From the NCBI RefSeq assembly GCF_005116445.1, contig NZ_SWBQ01000003.1, positions 62,001 to 126,000 on the forward strand: a stretch of DNA of 64,000 nucleotides, read 5' to 3'. Shown here one piece after another: positions 8,294-18,004 of this stretch. Position numbers and translations under genes: made by a program. How positions within the stretch are numbered: position 1 is the first letter of the stretch; each line of letters opens with the position of its first letter. A model generated the notes under the pieces. It was not told the origin of the DNA. It made no database searches and saw only the letters and a list, made by a program, of their open reading frames with translations. This stretch comes from Pedobacter frigoris (lineage in GTDB: Bacteria > Bacteroidota > Bacteroidia > Sphingobacteriales > Sphingobacteriaceae).

Positions 8294-11200
8294 TCACTTT
8301 GAAATAGGCAGGCTAAAGTAAAACGCAGACCCCTTACCTAACTCACTCTCTACCCAAACTTTTCCGTTGTGCCGCTGAATGATTTCCGCAGAAAGATATA
8401 ACCCAAGACCAAAACCTGAAACTGCCTGGTTATCTGCCCTTTCTATTCTGGAAAAACGATCAAACAGTGTCTTCTGATCTTCGGGCTTTATTCCAGCCCC
8501 CTCATCCTTTACGCAGATCTGAGCCATACCATCTAACTCTTGGCAAGACACTTCTATAGTTCCTCCCTTAGCAGAGTACTTTATTGCATTGCTCAAAAAG
8601 TTATTGATCACCTGTCCAATCTTATCCCTATCTGCATTAATGGTCACTGCAGCACGTTGATGCAGCAAAATGGTATGACTTGTGGTGATCGAAGTAATCT
8701 CTTCCACTATTTCATCCAGCAGAGAATCCATCTGAAAATCCTGAGGGTTCAGATAAATTTTACCTGCTCCAAAACTGGATGCGTTCAGAAAACCATTAAT
8801 CAGCACATTCATCTTCTTTATCTGGATAAGTGCCTTGTAAAGGCTGTTGATATTAGGTTCATCCATCGCTTTTTTTGCACGCGCCTCCAACATCTGAACA
8901 TGAGCCTGAATTAATGTAAGTGGAGTCCGAAGCTCATGGCTCACCATCGCAATGAAATCATTCTTTCTGATCTCATCCAGTTTGTGGGCTGTAATATCCA
9001 GCAAAACCCCCGTGAAATAACTCGGTTCATTTTCATGGTCATAAGAAAGATCACCAACACCTTTTACCCAGCGTAGTTTACCGTCATCTAAGCCATTCAG
9101 TGGATATTCCACATCATATTTAACCCCATTTGAGATATTGGCCTCAACCGCATCAGTTACCATGGTTTGATATTCTTTACCAATCCTTGCATTAGCGGCC
9201 TCATACGTCATCTGCTCGTGTGGAGCAAAACCAAATATATCCTTAAGCCTTTGGGATGGCACAAACTCACGGGTTTTCAGGTCTAAAGACCAGGTACCCA
9301 TAGCTGCCGAATCGATGGCAATGCCCAACATTTTATTGCTGATATTGAGTTCGCGCTGTATTTTTTTTAATTCGGTAATGTCATTGAAGGTAATGATGGC
9401 CCCTGTATTTTTATTGTCTGACTGCTGCACGTAGGGCATCGTCATGATCTGGTACCATTTACCATTATTGGTTTCAATCTCTTTGGTAATTACACACCCT
9501 TCTTCCAGTACCTTTTTGACATCGTCGATAATGGTTTCAAACTTGATATTGGTAGAAATGTTGCTGAGCGGCCGGCCAATATCAGTTTCCAGCAGGTTGA
9601 TTTGCTTGACAGTACCGGGCGAAAATTTCATAAGTCGCATTTCGTTATCGATAAATAACTGCCCGTTTATGTTACTCCTGAAATAGTTGTTCAGATCGTC
9701 GTTGATTTCAAGCAATTCCTTGTTCTTCAACTGGTAATCCGAATTTATCGTATGAAGTTCTTCATTTACAGATTGCATCTCCTCATTGGTACTTTGCATC
9801 TCTTCATTGGCGGAGATCAGTTCCTCATTAAAGGACTGCAGATTTTCATTGGATGCGTCCAGTTTTTCATCGGCAGCATGCAGCCTATTTTTGAGTTCCT
9901 TCAACTCCTCTTCCAAATTGACAATGTATTGGTCGAGATATATCTTCTCGTCAAATAAGGTATCGCTGTTCAATGAAATATTCGATTTATCTTCACTAAA
10001 TGTTACTAACAGCAGATTACCTTGACCTTTTGACATAAAAGGGCTTACGGTAAGCCGTACCTTAACGATCTGTTCCCCTTGTTTGATTTTGATTCCGCTT
10101 AGGGCTACGGGTTCATTTTCCTGAATGGCTTTTTTGCTTAAAGTACTGAATGCAACTGCCAGTGACTTTGGTAACAATTCGGGCAGGTATGAACTGAAAT
10201 GTTTGTGAAGCAGGTACTTGGTTGTATCACCGTATGATTTGATTACCTGATGATTAGAGTCAATACAAACCGCCAGATAGTCTATTGTTTCAGCCAGCGT
10301 ATCCTGTACGGCTTCGGCAAATGTATGCTTTATGTTTGCAGTTGTATTTTCCTGCGCAAAGTGGGCTGGTTTTAATTTAGCGTCTAAATAATGCGGCATT
10401 GCAAACGCATCGAAACTTACGGCCCGTTTTGCTTCCAGATTTCTGTATATCTTCCACTTTTTATGGATGACCTCCAGGTTTTTTATGATCGGCATTGGGT
10501 TTTCGCTGGAACCCAAAAACAGGTAGCCATGTTTTTTTAGCCCGAAAAGCATCATGGCAAATATTTTCTTTTGCAAAACCGGAGTCATGTAGATCAACAG
10601 GTTGCGACAGCTAATCAGCTGCATGTTGCAGTAAGGCGGATTCTTCACAAGATCATGCTGTGCAAAGATCAGCATCTTACGTATCTGTGGTGTTATCCGG
10701 TAATTATGCCCTTCCTTTTTGAAATATTTTTCGAGCAGTTCTGCAGGGATATCTTTCGAAATACTCTTGTTATAAATACCCTTACCCGCATGAGCCAGGA
10801 CAGCCGCGTCAATATCAGTAGCAAAGATCTTCACTACTGTATCTGCCCATCGCCCCTTTAATAGTTCTGCTATTAATATCGCTATGGAATAAGCTTCTTC
10901 ACCTGTTGCACATCCCGCAACCCAGATTTTTAGTTCTTCATCCGGGGCAAGTTTCTCAAGAATACCGGGTAATACTTCATCTTTTATCACCTCAAATGCT
11001 TCCTTGTCGCGGAAGAATGAGGTGACGCTGATCAGGAATTCTTTGGTTAGGGTATCAACTTCTTTTGGATTGGTCTTTAAAAAACTGAGGTAATCACCAA
11101 GTGTGGTAAAGTTGCAGTAAGACGCCCTTCTTCTGGTCCTTCTTAAAATTGTAGGCAATTTATAGTCTGTGAAATCAAGTGGAGAGTTCTCTCTGATCAG

Positions 11201-11827
11201 TTCTATAATGGAAGTGACTGTCTCATTATCTGCATGATCAGCAGTCAAATTCTCCTCGTCCTTTACATAATCTTCAATTGCATCGGGCATATCTTTTGGT
11301 TCCATGATAAAATCGACCAGCCCCGTTGCAATCGCATGAGATGGCATGCTGCCAAACTCCGAAGTTTCAGGATCACGGGCCATCACCATACCTCCTACCC
11401 CTTTTATTGCCTTTATACCTTCTGTACCATCTGACCCAAGTCCGGAGAACACAACACCGATTGCCTTTTTACCATAGTCTTGCGCTAAGGAATCAAAGAA
11501 GGTATTGATGGTTAAGTGCGGGCCTTTGATTTTATTTTTATCTGTCAGGTATAACTTATTGTGCGCTATGGTCATGAACTTATCGCTTGGAATAAGGTAG
11601 ACCTGGTTACATTGTACCTCCATCCCATCTTCGGCCTGCTCCACCAGTAGCTTACTATGTTTTGCCAGTAATTCTACCATCCTGCTTTTAAAATCAGCGG
11701 ATAGATGCTGGATAATCACGTAAGATACACCGTCTAAAGGCGTATGGTCAAAAAAAGAATTGATCTCTTCCATACCACCCGCAGACGCGCCGATTGCTAT
11801 GATGTGGTGTGGTTTGATGACTGCCAT
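8294..11827 (-). CDS. CheB methylesterase / CheR methyltransferase / PAS / histidine kinase fusion
   Basis: An 1177-residue signalling protein. Residues 1-190 are a CheB-type methylesterase with catalytic S15, H41 and D133 but no receiver domain in front. Residues 205-470 are a CheR methyltransferase with the SAM motif GCATGEEAYS (305-314). A PAS-like part is followed by a long coiled coil of repeated NEE(L/M)QS units (about 640-700) and two PAS domains (about 710-950). A histidine kinase core has the H box MVSHELRTP with H964, and ATPase boxes NNFLSNAIKYS, DEGAGI and GFGLGLYLS. No chemoreceptor, flagellar gene or response regulator lies nearby, so its targets are unknown. Confidence 0.92.
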   Translation of the reverse strand: MAVIKPHHIIAIGASAGGMEEINSFFDHTPLDGVSYVIIQHLSADFKSRMVELLAKHSKLLVEQAEDGMEVQCNQVYLIPSDKFMTIAHNKLYLTDKNKIKGPHLTINTFFDSLAQDYGKKAIGVVFSGLGSDGTEGIKAIKGVGGMVMARDPETSEFGSMPSHAIATGLVDFIMEPKDMPDAIEDYVKDEENLTADHADNETVTSIIELIRENSPLDFTDYKLPTILRRTRRRASYCNFTTLGDYLSFLKTNPKEVDTLTKEFLISVTSFFRDKEAFEVIKDEVLPGILEKLAPDEELKIWVAGCATGEEAYSIAILIAELLKGRWADTVVKIFATDIDAAVLAHAGKGIYNKSISKDIPAELLEKYFKKEGHNYRITPQIRKMLIFAQHDLVKNPPYCNMQLISCRNLLIYMTPVLQKKIFAMMLFGLKKHGYLFLGSSENPMPIIKNLEVIHKKWKIYRNLEAKRAVSFDAFAMPHYLDAKLKPAHFAQENTTANIKHTFAEAVQDTLAETIDYLAVCIDSNHQVIKSYGDTTKYLLHKHFSSYLPELLPKSLAVAFSTLSKKAIQENEPVALSGIKIKQGEQIVKVRLTVSPFMSKGQGNLLLVTFSEDKSNISLNSDTLFDEKIYLDQYIVNLEEELKELKNRLHAADEKLDASNENLQSFNEELISANEEMQSTNEEMQSVNEELHTINSDYQLKNKELLEINDDLNNYFRSNINGQLFIDNEMRLMKFSPGTVKQINLLETDIGRPLSNISTNIKFETIIDDVKKVLEEGCVITKEIETNNGKWYQIMTMPYVQQSDNKNTGAIITFNDITELKKIQRELNISNKMLGIAIDSAAMGTWSLDLKTREFVPSQRLKDIFGFAPHEQMTYEAANARIGKEYQTMVTDAVEANISNGVKYDVEYPLNGLDDGKLRWVKGVGDLSYDHENEPSYFTGVLLDITAHKLDEIRKNDFIAMVSHELRTPLTLIQAHVQMLEARAKKAMDEPNINSLYKALIQIKKMNVLINGFLNASSFGAGKIYLNPQDFQMDSLLDEIVEEITSITTSHTILLHQRAAVTINADRDKIGQVINNFLSNAIKYSAKGGTIEVSCQELDGMAQICVKDEGAGIKPEDQKTLFDRFSRIERADNQAVSGFGLGLYLSAEIIQRHNGKVWVESELGKGSAFYFSLPISK

Positions 11828-12070
11828 ATATTATAAAATAAAAGGTGATAAAGTTCAAACAACAGTAATGTCAGTGGGGGATGGTAAAAGGAGAATTGAA
11901 CAACGGGTATTTTATAAAGATAGCCATAATAAAACCAACAATGCGTCAGTTTTATTTTCATAGCGTTATCAAGTCAGTAATTTGTCCCCGCAGAAAAGTT
12001 ACAATCACATTAAAACATCATTCTTCTGAAAACGTTATATCTCAAAACAAAAACATTAAAAGTATAAAGT

Positions 12071-12349
12071 ATGAAATGTCCAAGTTGTAACGAAACCCTA
12101 TTGATGAGCGATAAAAACGGAATTGAAATTGACTATTGCCCAAATTGCCGTGGCATTTGGTTAGACCGGGGAGAGCTGGATAAGATTATTGAAAGATCAG
12201 CAACACATTATTCAAGCAAAGACAATTACGGGAAAGATCAGGAGCGTTATTCACAAAGTGATCAGGAGTATCAGCAACGCAATCATGAATATCAAAAGCC
12301 ATATCACAAGAAAAAAGGGTCATTCCTGGGAGATATATTTGACTTTTAA
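12071..12349 (+). CDS. TFIIB-type zinc-ribbon protein
   Basis: A 92-residue protein with the pair MKCPSCNE (C3, C6) and YCPNCRGIWLDRGELDKI (C24, C27), the zf-TFIIB fold in which four cysteines bind one zinc. The C-terminal half is Gln/Tyr/Lys-rich and probably disordered, ending KKKGSFLGDIFDF. This is a known small family in many bacteria, without a defined role. It is transcribed away from the CheB/CheR kinase and converges with the YdeI-like gene, 15 bp apart. Confidence 0.85.
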   Translation: MKCPSCNETLLMSDKNGIEIDYCPNCRGIWLDRGELDKIIERSATHYSSKDNYGKDQERYSQSDQEYQQRNHEYQKPYHKKKGSFLGDIFDF

Positions 12350-12364
12350 CAACTTTTCGCAATC

Positions 12365-12871
12365 TTACTTTGAATTGCCTGTGGTATAATCACGCCCAAC
12401 GAACCTGCCTTTGCCTAATAGAAAGTCAATAGCCTTTTGCACATTCTTTTGAATACTTTCTTCAGTCTTCAAATTACTAATATACCTGACGATTTCATGT
12501 CTCAATGATGGTGTCAGTCCATCAAATACAGCCTTTGCTTCTTTATTTTCGGACAATGCTTTTAACAATTCGGGATGAGCTTCAATTTTTCTTTCAATAG
12601 GATCAAAAGCAACTGTAACCGTTATGGTTTCCCCTATCCTCTTTGGAGAATGTTCCAGCATGATGGTGTTGATGTATAAGCGCCAGGCTCCACTGTACCT
12701 CACCAGGGTCTGCTTGTAAAGTCTACCATTAACTGTTCCTTTAATTGGAATTGGACTTTTACTTCTGCCAGCCTGCTTGAATACCTCATTTAAAATATCT
12801 TCCGGCACATCAACAAATGGGTTGATACCGATAATCTGTATTTCTGCTTTGAACACATTTTTGACAGGCAT
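12365..12871 (-). CDS. DUF1905/YdeI-like protein
   Basis: A 168-residue soluble protein. The N-terminal part (about 1-100) fits the DUF1905 beta-barrel (VFKAEI, FVDVPEDI, PIPIKGTVNG). The end (about 105-160) fits the YdeI/OmpD-associated helical domain, with LTPSLRHEIVRYI and KNVQKAIDFLLGKGRF. The family has been linked to peptide or bacteriocin tolerance in enterobacteria, but a role here is not shown. It follows the DUF6265 gene after 8 bp on the same strand, so the two are probably one transcript. Confidence 0.8.
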   Translation of the reverse strand: MPVKNVFKAEIQIIGINPFVDVPEDILNEVFKQAGRSKSPIPIKGTVNGRLYKQTLVRYSGAWRLYINTIMLEHSPKRIGETITVTVAFDPIERKIEAHPELLKALSENKEAKAVFDGLTPSLRHEIVRYISNLKTEESIQKNVQKAIDFLLGKGRFVGRDYTTGNSK

Positions 12872-12879
12872 GGAACTTT

Positions 12880-13362
12880 CTATTTTTCTTTAAATATAGA
12901 AAATTCATAGTCCACGCTATGCCCATTTCCAGATATTACTGCCTTTACATTTTTCCCATTTCTGGTATAGGCGATCTTTTTCGGAAAGTCATGCTCAGGG
13001 TTTTCACAGACAAACGCATCTTTGCTAATAGAGGTCAATTTAAAAGCTACAAGTTTCGAATCTCCTGTCAACCTAACCTTATAAAAAATCTGGTTGTCCT
13101 GAACACTCAACTCAAGTTGTTCTTCAAAAACAGTTTTCTTACCTTCGAGCGTAATCCCCTTTCCAATCAGTTTGATGCCGGAAACCTTCTCCCAATTTTC
13201 ATAACCCGACTGTCCGGCTTTAGGGTTGGTACGCTGCCATTTACCAATCAGCCATTCCAGCTTTTTGAATTGTTGAGCGGTACTTTCTTGCGCCGATGCA
13301 ATACGGCCAATGCTCATAAGAAGCGTAAAAAGGATAATGAACTTGGTCTGCTGTGTTTTCAT
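12880..13362 (-). CDS. DUF6265 secreted protein
   Basis: A 160-residue protein with a signal peptide (about 1-24, ending ASAQ). The mature part opens with KKLEWLIGKWQRTNP, the Trp-containing start of a small lipocalin-like family (DUF6265), and contains FVCENPEHDFPKKI, a conserved family motif. It is probably periplasmic and may bind a small ligand. It is the first gene of a likely pair with the YdeI-like gene. The AraC regulator starts 861 bp upstream and is read on the same strand, its stop 63 bp before this gene. Confidence 0.8.
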   Translation of the reverse strand: MKTQQTKFIILFTLLMSIGRIASAQESTAQQFKKLEWLIGKWQRTNPKAGQSGYENWEKVSGIKLIGKGITLEGKKTVFEEQLELSVQDNQIFYKVRLTGDSKLVAFKLTSISKDAFVCENPEHDFPKKIAYTRNGKNVKAVISGNGHSVDYEFSIFKEK

Positions 13363-13425
13363 GGTCTTTTTCTTTCAAAAATATAATTAAGTTGAAATGA
13401 TGTATTGTACAAAACCGACAAGCAA

Positions 13426-14223
13426 TTACTTCCTCAAAAAGAAATTGGCCATATTGATCTCTTCAAAAAAATAGTCCGATGGATCTTCCCCGGTAAAAGC
13501 CTTGAAATTCCGTATAAAATGAGACTGATCGTAATAACCGGATTGATAAACAATATCAGCCCAATTGTGATCTTCTTTCTGAATGAGCTGAAAAATGTAG
13601 TTGAACCGAATGATCCGCGCGTAATATTTTGGCGAAATACCAACGTATTTTTTAAAAAGCCGTTGCATTTGTCGTTCAGTCATTTTACCGGCTTCGCACA
13701 GTGCGCTAATGGTCGCCATGCCATTGGAATCAAAGATGAGTTTAAGTACTTCCTCTAATGGATTTTCTGTAGCAGACTGACTAAGCATCAGGAAATGCTC
13801 GTCGAGCCGCTGTTTAAGCAGATGTTCATTTTCAAATGGAAGAAACTTAAATTTCAATGCAGCGAGTTCAGGATGAGAAAAAGTGTCCAGATCAACGATC
13901 TGATCTATATAAAGCTGCATATTGAGGCCAAAGAGCTGAGTCAGCGCGGCAGGTTTTAATTTGATGGCAAAGGATGCGGTATCAGCCGTATTTTCCAGAT
14001 AGAAGTGCCGACTGATCTGTCCGGCCAATAAGTTCGGTGTCTGTGTATACCATAGGCCTTTTATATTTGCCCGATAAACACTGCCGTAATTGAATATAAG
14101 CTCTGTAAATCCATCGGGTATGATTTTCTCCACCCTGGAAAACGGGTCGTCGCTCTCCATCATCCAATAACATTCGATGAGATGTTCAAGCCCGGGACGT
14201 GGTACCATTCTACTGAATTTCAT
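13426..14223 (-). CDS. AraC-family transcriptional regulator
   Basis: A 265-residue regulator. The N-terminal part (about 1-150) fits the DUF6597 effector domain of this group (GLEHLIECYWMME, DGFTELIFNYG). The C-terminal part (about 160-260) is the double helix-turn-helix DNA-binding domain: MTERQMQRLFKKYVGISPKYYARIIR and YYDQSHFIRNFKAFTGEDPSDYF. It binds DNA as an activator or repressor; its ligand is unknown. It may control the DUF6265/YdeI-like pair that follows after 63 bp on the same strand. No operator is recognised. Confidence 0.88.
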   Translation of the reverse strand: MKFSRMVPRPGLEHLIECYWMMESDDPFSRVEKIIPDGFTELIFNYGSVYRANIKGLWYTQTPNLLAGQISRHFYLENTADTASFAIKLKPAALTQLFGLNMQLYIDQIVDLDTFSHPELAALKFKFLPFENEHLLKQRLDEHFLMLSQSATENPLEEVLKLIFDSNGMATISALCEAGKMTERQMQRLFKKYVGISPKYYARIIRFNYIFQLIQKEDHNWADIVYQSGYYDQSHFIRNFKAFTGEDPSDYFFEEINMANFFLRK

Positions 14224-14292
14224 TGGGAGAAAATAAAAACAAATATAATTTATTAACGACTATTCTATAACTTAGAAACAAATCCCACGCTC

Positions 14293-14524
14293 ATGCATAA
14301 AAAACTGCTTCTGGAAAATATTCCAGCCGGGCCAAAAGCGATGGTTTTCTTACTGCCATGAATTTGGAATATTCTGTAACGCAGAAACCAGCGACAAAAA
14401 CGGTTATGATATATTGCAGGTTCAGGCACCGGATTTTGAAAGCTTTAGAGCCAACTTATTAAAGAAACATGGAGTCGAATTGGTGAAAACAAGGCAGAAA
14501 TTGACTTTTCTGATCATTGAGTAA
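14293..14524 (+). pseudogene. possible frameshifted remnant of a small gene
   Basis: Within the 319-bp gap after the AraC gene, an ATG at 14293 opens a frame MHKKLLLENIPAGPKAMVF that stops after 22 codons. A second frame, open from 14276 to the stop at 14522-14524, then reads like protein: HEFGIFCNAETSDKNG at about 14357-14404 and FRANLLKKHGVELVK further on. The two pieces are in different frames and together would give about 75 residues. A one-base indel near 14355 would join them. I do not recognise a family. It may equally be chance. Confidence 0.3.
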
Positions 14525-14542
14525 ATGTTTAATGTTTTTCAC

Positions 14543-15142
14543 TTATTCACTCGGGATACTCATGGCTGCAAAGTTCTGCAGATATTCAGGAGAAAATGTT
14601 GAGAAATGTTCTTTTGCTTTAGCGACAAAGTTTTCTACAACGAGGTCTTGAACTAACTTTTTTGCCTCTTTATGAGAATAAAAGCCATTTAAGGCTACGC
14701 TGCCACTTACAGTAAATTGTCCTGATAATTTCATGGTAAACGAGCTTGTTAAATCAGATCCGGAAGTGGTTTCCACTTTACGGTTAATCTTTATCGAGCC
14801 TGTTGCTGAAAAATCAGCTGATTTACGCAAAGGCATCCATAGTGAACCTACTTCATAAGAGTCAATAGTTAGTACGATGGGCAAAAGTTTATTAATATCC
14901 TTATACAAAGTATCTTCATCCAACAAAACTACTAATGATAGATCAGCAGGTTTATATTTCGACTTTACTTCCTTTACTTCGCCAATTGTCATAGAGGTGC
15001 TTTCATCAGACCAACTTGAATTTGATACAGAATTAATTACGGAGTCTTTATCCGAGGAACTGAAAATTCTTACTGTTATAAGTATTGTCAAAATAAGCAG
15101 TAATCCAAGGACTATAAAGAGTATTTTCTTACGAGGCGTCAT
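14543..15142 (-). CDS. membrane-anchored hypothetical protein, third gene of barrel operon
   Basis: A 199-residue protein from the Met at 15142: a basic start, one membrane segment (about 6-27, ILFIVLGLLLILTILITV), a Ser/Asp-rich linker and an outer domain with predicted beta strands (VGSLWMPLRKSADFSATGSIKIN). The frame is open to 15184, but that would overlap the barrel gene by 26 bp and put 14 polar residues before the membrane segment, so 15142 is preferred. It follows the barrel gene after 16 bp on the same strand, so it may be part of the same envelope complex. No family recognised. Confidence 0.65.
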   Translation of the reverse strand: MTPRKKILFIVLGLLLILTILITVRIFSSSDKDSVINSVSNSSWSDESTSMTIGEVKEVKSKYKPADLSLVVLLDEDTLYKDINKLLPIVLTIDSYEVGSLWMPLRKSADFSATGSIKINRKVETTSGSDLTSSFTMKLSGQFTVSGSVALNGFYSHKEAKKLVQDLVVENFVAKAKEHFSTFSPEYLQNFAAMSIPSE

Positions 15143-15158
15143 GTTATTATTTAAAGTA

Positions 15159-17993
15159 TTATTTCTTCGGGGCATCTTTTCCAAACTTACGTGGGTAATA
15201 AGAGAAAGTGGTCATAAAATATTGCTGCAGAACTTTTTGAGTTCCTGTTGTCACACTGTTTTGGACAGTGTAGTTGATGATGTTGTTATTCTGTCTTAAA
15301 ATATCTAAGGCCGCAAACTTAAATTCAGCATTGTTTCCTTTTAAGAAACGGTAAGCAACATGCGCATTCCAGATTTTAAAATTAATCGCCTCATTCTTAC
15401 TCGCTTTATTGCTGTTAAAACTAATGTTGCTATTGAGGGAAAGCTTCTTTGTCACATTGTACCGGGTACTCACAGTACTGGTCCATGTTTTAGTATCATA
15501 TTCGGTATTGAATGCAGCCTGTTTAGATTGCGAGTAGCTAAATGACTGCGTACCCTCCAGTGCCCATTTATCCAGGTAAGTGTAGTTTATCGACAGGCGA
15601 TTGCTACTATTCAAACTGTTGGAGTATAAAAATACACTGTTGAAATATCCTGGATTTTTACCGGCACTAAACGTTGAATAGGCTGTCAACTGAAGCTCAC
15701 TGGTTTTTAATTTATAAGCTTTTCTAATGTTCAGGTTGCCACTGTAGTTTTTAGTACCATCGCCGTTCACCAGGTAATTCACACGTCTGTTCTGCTCATC
15801 TATGAATAAACTATCCATCACGCTATTGTCTGAAGTTGAATACGCTCCGCTAAGGTTGATATTTACGTTGTTTTTGTTCTTTTGAGTGTTATGACTGAAA
15901 TTAAAACGAAGACTTCTGGAAGTCGCCTCTTTCAGATTTAGATTACCATAACTGATGGAGTATATATTTGAATCATCTATGATAGGAGCCAATTGCTGTA
16001 AGCTAGGTATGTAAATATCTGTATTATAAGAAATTGAAATCGATCTGGAGAATTCACCATATTGGTTATTATTGTGACTTATAGAGGCACTTGGGATAAA
16101 GTTGGCATAATTTCTTTTGATATTCTGAAAAGATCTGTCGGATTTATTGTCCTGATAGGTCAAACGATTGGCCAGCGAGGCGCGGAATGATAGACTTTTA
16201 TTAAATCTGTTACTTAAACTTTTGTTAAAGCTTTTAGATAAGTTTAGTCCAAAGCTGTCGTCAATCTGATTTATCTGGTTAAAATTAGTAAGGGAATCGT
16301 TGGGCTGATAGCTATTAGTGCCTACAATCAGATCTTCAACCTTGCTATTGGTTTTATTGGTAGAATTAGAGAAATTATTGAAAGCGTCGACATTCACAAT
16401 TCTAGAGGCATTATAACCGAAGAGCCACGACATCAGGCCTGGTAATTCAAAATCAATCTTCTGATTTAGATTATCATTTTGAGTGACGTACTTTCTATTA
16501 AAGTCCCGGTTTTGAGTGGCATCTATTTCAGATCTGAATTTGGTAACGTTGTATCTTTCCGAGTTGTTGTCCTGTACACCCAGGGAGTAATTGATAGTCA
16601 TACCTGGAAACGTACGTTTGTTTGAGTATGTTACTTGCGGACGGAAATTATACCGGGCAACGATATTGAATCTTTTATTGTCAAGCTCCCCGTTGCTGCT
16701 GCTAATATTGGTACTGGTCAGCTTATTTTCATTGTTAAAGGTACTCTGCTCGGAGGTACTGCTGTTGTCGCCCTTATTAAAATTAAAAGATGGGGTGAAA
16801 GATAATTGAGAACCTTTCGTGCTTAAACTATAAGTCGCGTCAAAAGCGTGATTGTCATTATTTGACTCGCTTTTACTGATACTTCTATCGAACAGCTTGT
16901 CATTTGTGTTTCGGGTGACGATTGTTTCACGGTCATCCAGGTTATCATAAAACTTCCGCTGTTCAAAATAATTGGCAGTCAGCGCATTTCTGTTGTTATA
17001 ATCTGGTTTGGCTATAAAATTATAGGTTAGGTTCACCCCTCCGGTAAAGGTTTTGTTGATACCAGTTTGTCTAAAATCAGGTTGGTATTCTACATCTGTG
17101 CCTACACCTTTAAAGGTACTGTTGGCCGTAAGTGCTCCTACGCTATTGGCTATTTTATTGACATTATTACTTGCACCGATAATGGCGGCTTGCACCTTTG
17201 GCGAAAACATGTTGATACTGGCATCTCCTTCAAACCTGCGATCGGTACCCATCCCTCCGCCAACCTTACCAAAATAGCCGACGTCCTTTCCCTTTTTCAG
17301 TTTTAAGTTCATCTCTAATGTACTATCCAGAGGATTACTTCTGTCCTTTATGGTATTGTAAACCTGCACCTTCTCCAGGGCGTTCTTAGAAATGTTTTGC
17401 GTAGCCGTTTTAAAATCTCCACCAAAGAAAGGCTTTCCGTTTACTAATATGCTTTTTACTTCTCTGCCATTTACAGTGATTTGTCCGTCGCCCCATAGGG
17501 TAATGTTCGGGATTTTCCTTAAGAGATCTTCTACCACTGCATTACTGTCCAGCTTAAAAGCCGCTGCGTTGAACTCCAGTGTGTCGCCATTCATACTGAT
17601 CGGCGGGATCTTAATTTGCACTTCTTTCAGGGAAATATCTTTAGTCGCTATGATCAATGTTTTTAAATCCAGCGGGGCTTTAGCATCGGTGATGATGAAG
17701 TTCTTTCTGAACAGATGGTAACCCAGGTGACTAACCTCAATATACATCTTGGAATTTAAAGGCAGTTTGCTGAATGAAAACTCACCATAGTTATTACTAA
17801 GTTGGTAACTAAGCAAAGTACTATCTGCCTTAAAAAGTGAAACAGTGGCTGATTTCAAATGATAGTTGTGTGTGGTATCTCTCAAAACTCCTTTTACTGA
17901 GCCTAAATTATTTGGTGTTGTTTGCTGAGCAAAGGATTCATTAAAGCATCCTAAGATCATGATCATCAGGAGTGCAGATAAGGTATTACGCAT
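15159..17993 (-). CDS. TonB-dependent-receptor-like outer membrane barrel
   Basis: A 944-residue outer membrane protein with a signal peptide (about 1-22, ESFAQ). Residues 30-115 are a carboxypeptidase-like regulatory domain (GSVKGVLRDTT). Residues 130-245 are a plug-like domain with VVEDLLRKIPNI, VNGREVKSILVNGKPFFGGD and LEKVQVYNT. The remaining 650 residues are Asn/Ser-rich amphipathic strands of a beta-barrel with a C-terminal aromatic region. This sub-family (outer membrane beta-barrel family) may import or export polymers; the substrate is unknown. It follows the propeller gene after 11 bp. A paralogue is at 50989-53766. Confidence 0.85.
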   Translation of the reverse strand: MRNTLSALLMIMILGCFNESFAQQTTPNNLGSVKGVLRDTTHNYHLKSATVSLFKADSTLLSYQLSNNYGEFSFSKLPLNSKMYIEVSHLGYHLFRKNFIITDAKAPLDLKTLIIATKDISLKEVQIKIPPISMNGDTLEFNAAAFKLDSNAVVEDLLRKIPNITLWGDGQITVNGREVKSILVNGKPFFGGDFKTATQNISKNALEKVQVYNTIKDRSNPLDSTLEMNLKLKKGKDVGYFGKVGGGMGTDRRFEGDASINMFSPKVQAAIIGASNNVNKIANSVGALTANSTFKGVGTDVEYQPDFRQTGINKTFTGGVNLTYNFIAKPDYNNRNALTANYFEQRKFYDNLDDRETIVTRNTNDKLFDRSISKSESNNDNHAFDATYSLSTKGSQLSFTPSFNFNKGDNSSTSEQSTFNNENKLTSTNISSSNGELDNKRFNIVARYNFRPQVTYSNKRTFPGMTINYSLGVQDNNSERYNVTKFRSEIDATQNRDFNRKYVTQNDNLNQKIDFELPGLMSWLFGYNASRIVNVDAFNNFSNSTNKTNSKVEDLIVGTNSYQPNDSLTNFNQINQIDDSFGLNLSKSFNKSLSNRFNKSLSFRASLANRLTYQDNKSDRSFQNIKRNYANFIPSASISHNNNQYGEFSRSISISYNTDIYIPSLQQLAPIIDDSNIYSISYGNLNLKEATSRSLRFNFSHNTQKNKNNVNINLSGAYSTSDNSVMDSLFIDEQNRRVNYLVNGDGTKNYSGNLNIRKAYKLKTSELQLTAYSTFSAGKNPGYFNSVFLYSNSLNSSNRLSINYTYLDKWALEGTQSFSYSQSKQAAFNTEYDTKTWTSTVSTRYNVTKKLSLNSNISFNSNKASKNEAINFKIWNAHVAYRFLKGNNAEFKFAALDILRQNNNIINYTVQNSVTTGTQKVLQQYFMTTFSYYPRKFGKDAPKK

Positions 17994-18004
17994 GGAGAGA
18001 CTAT

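Noticed and set aside
9752..10025. Plus-strand frames opposite the kinase coiled coil
   Set aside because: They mirror the repeated coiled-coil codons of the real gene and have no independent support.
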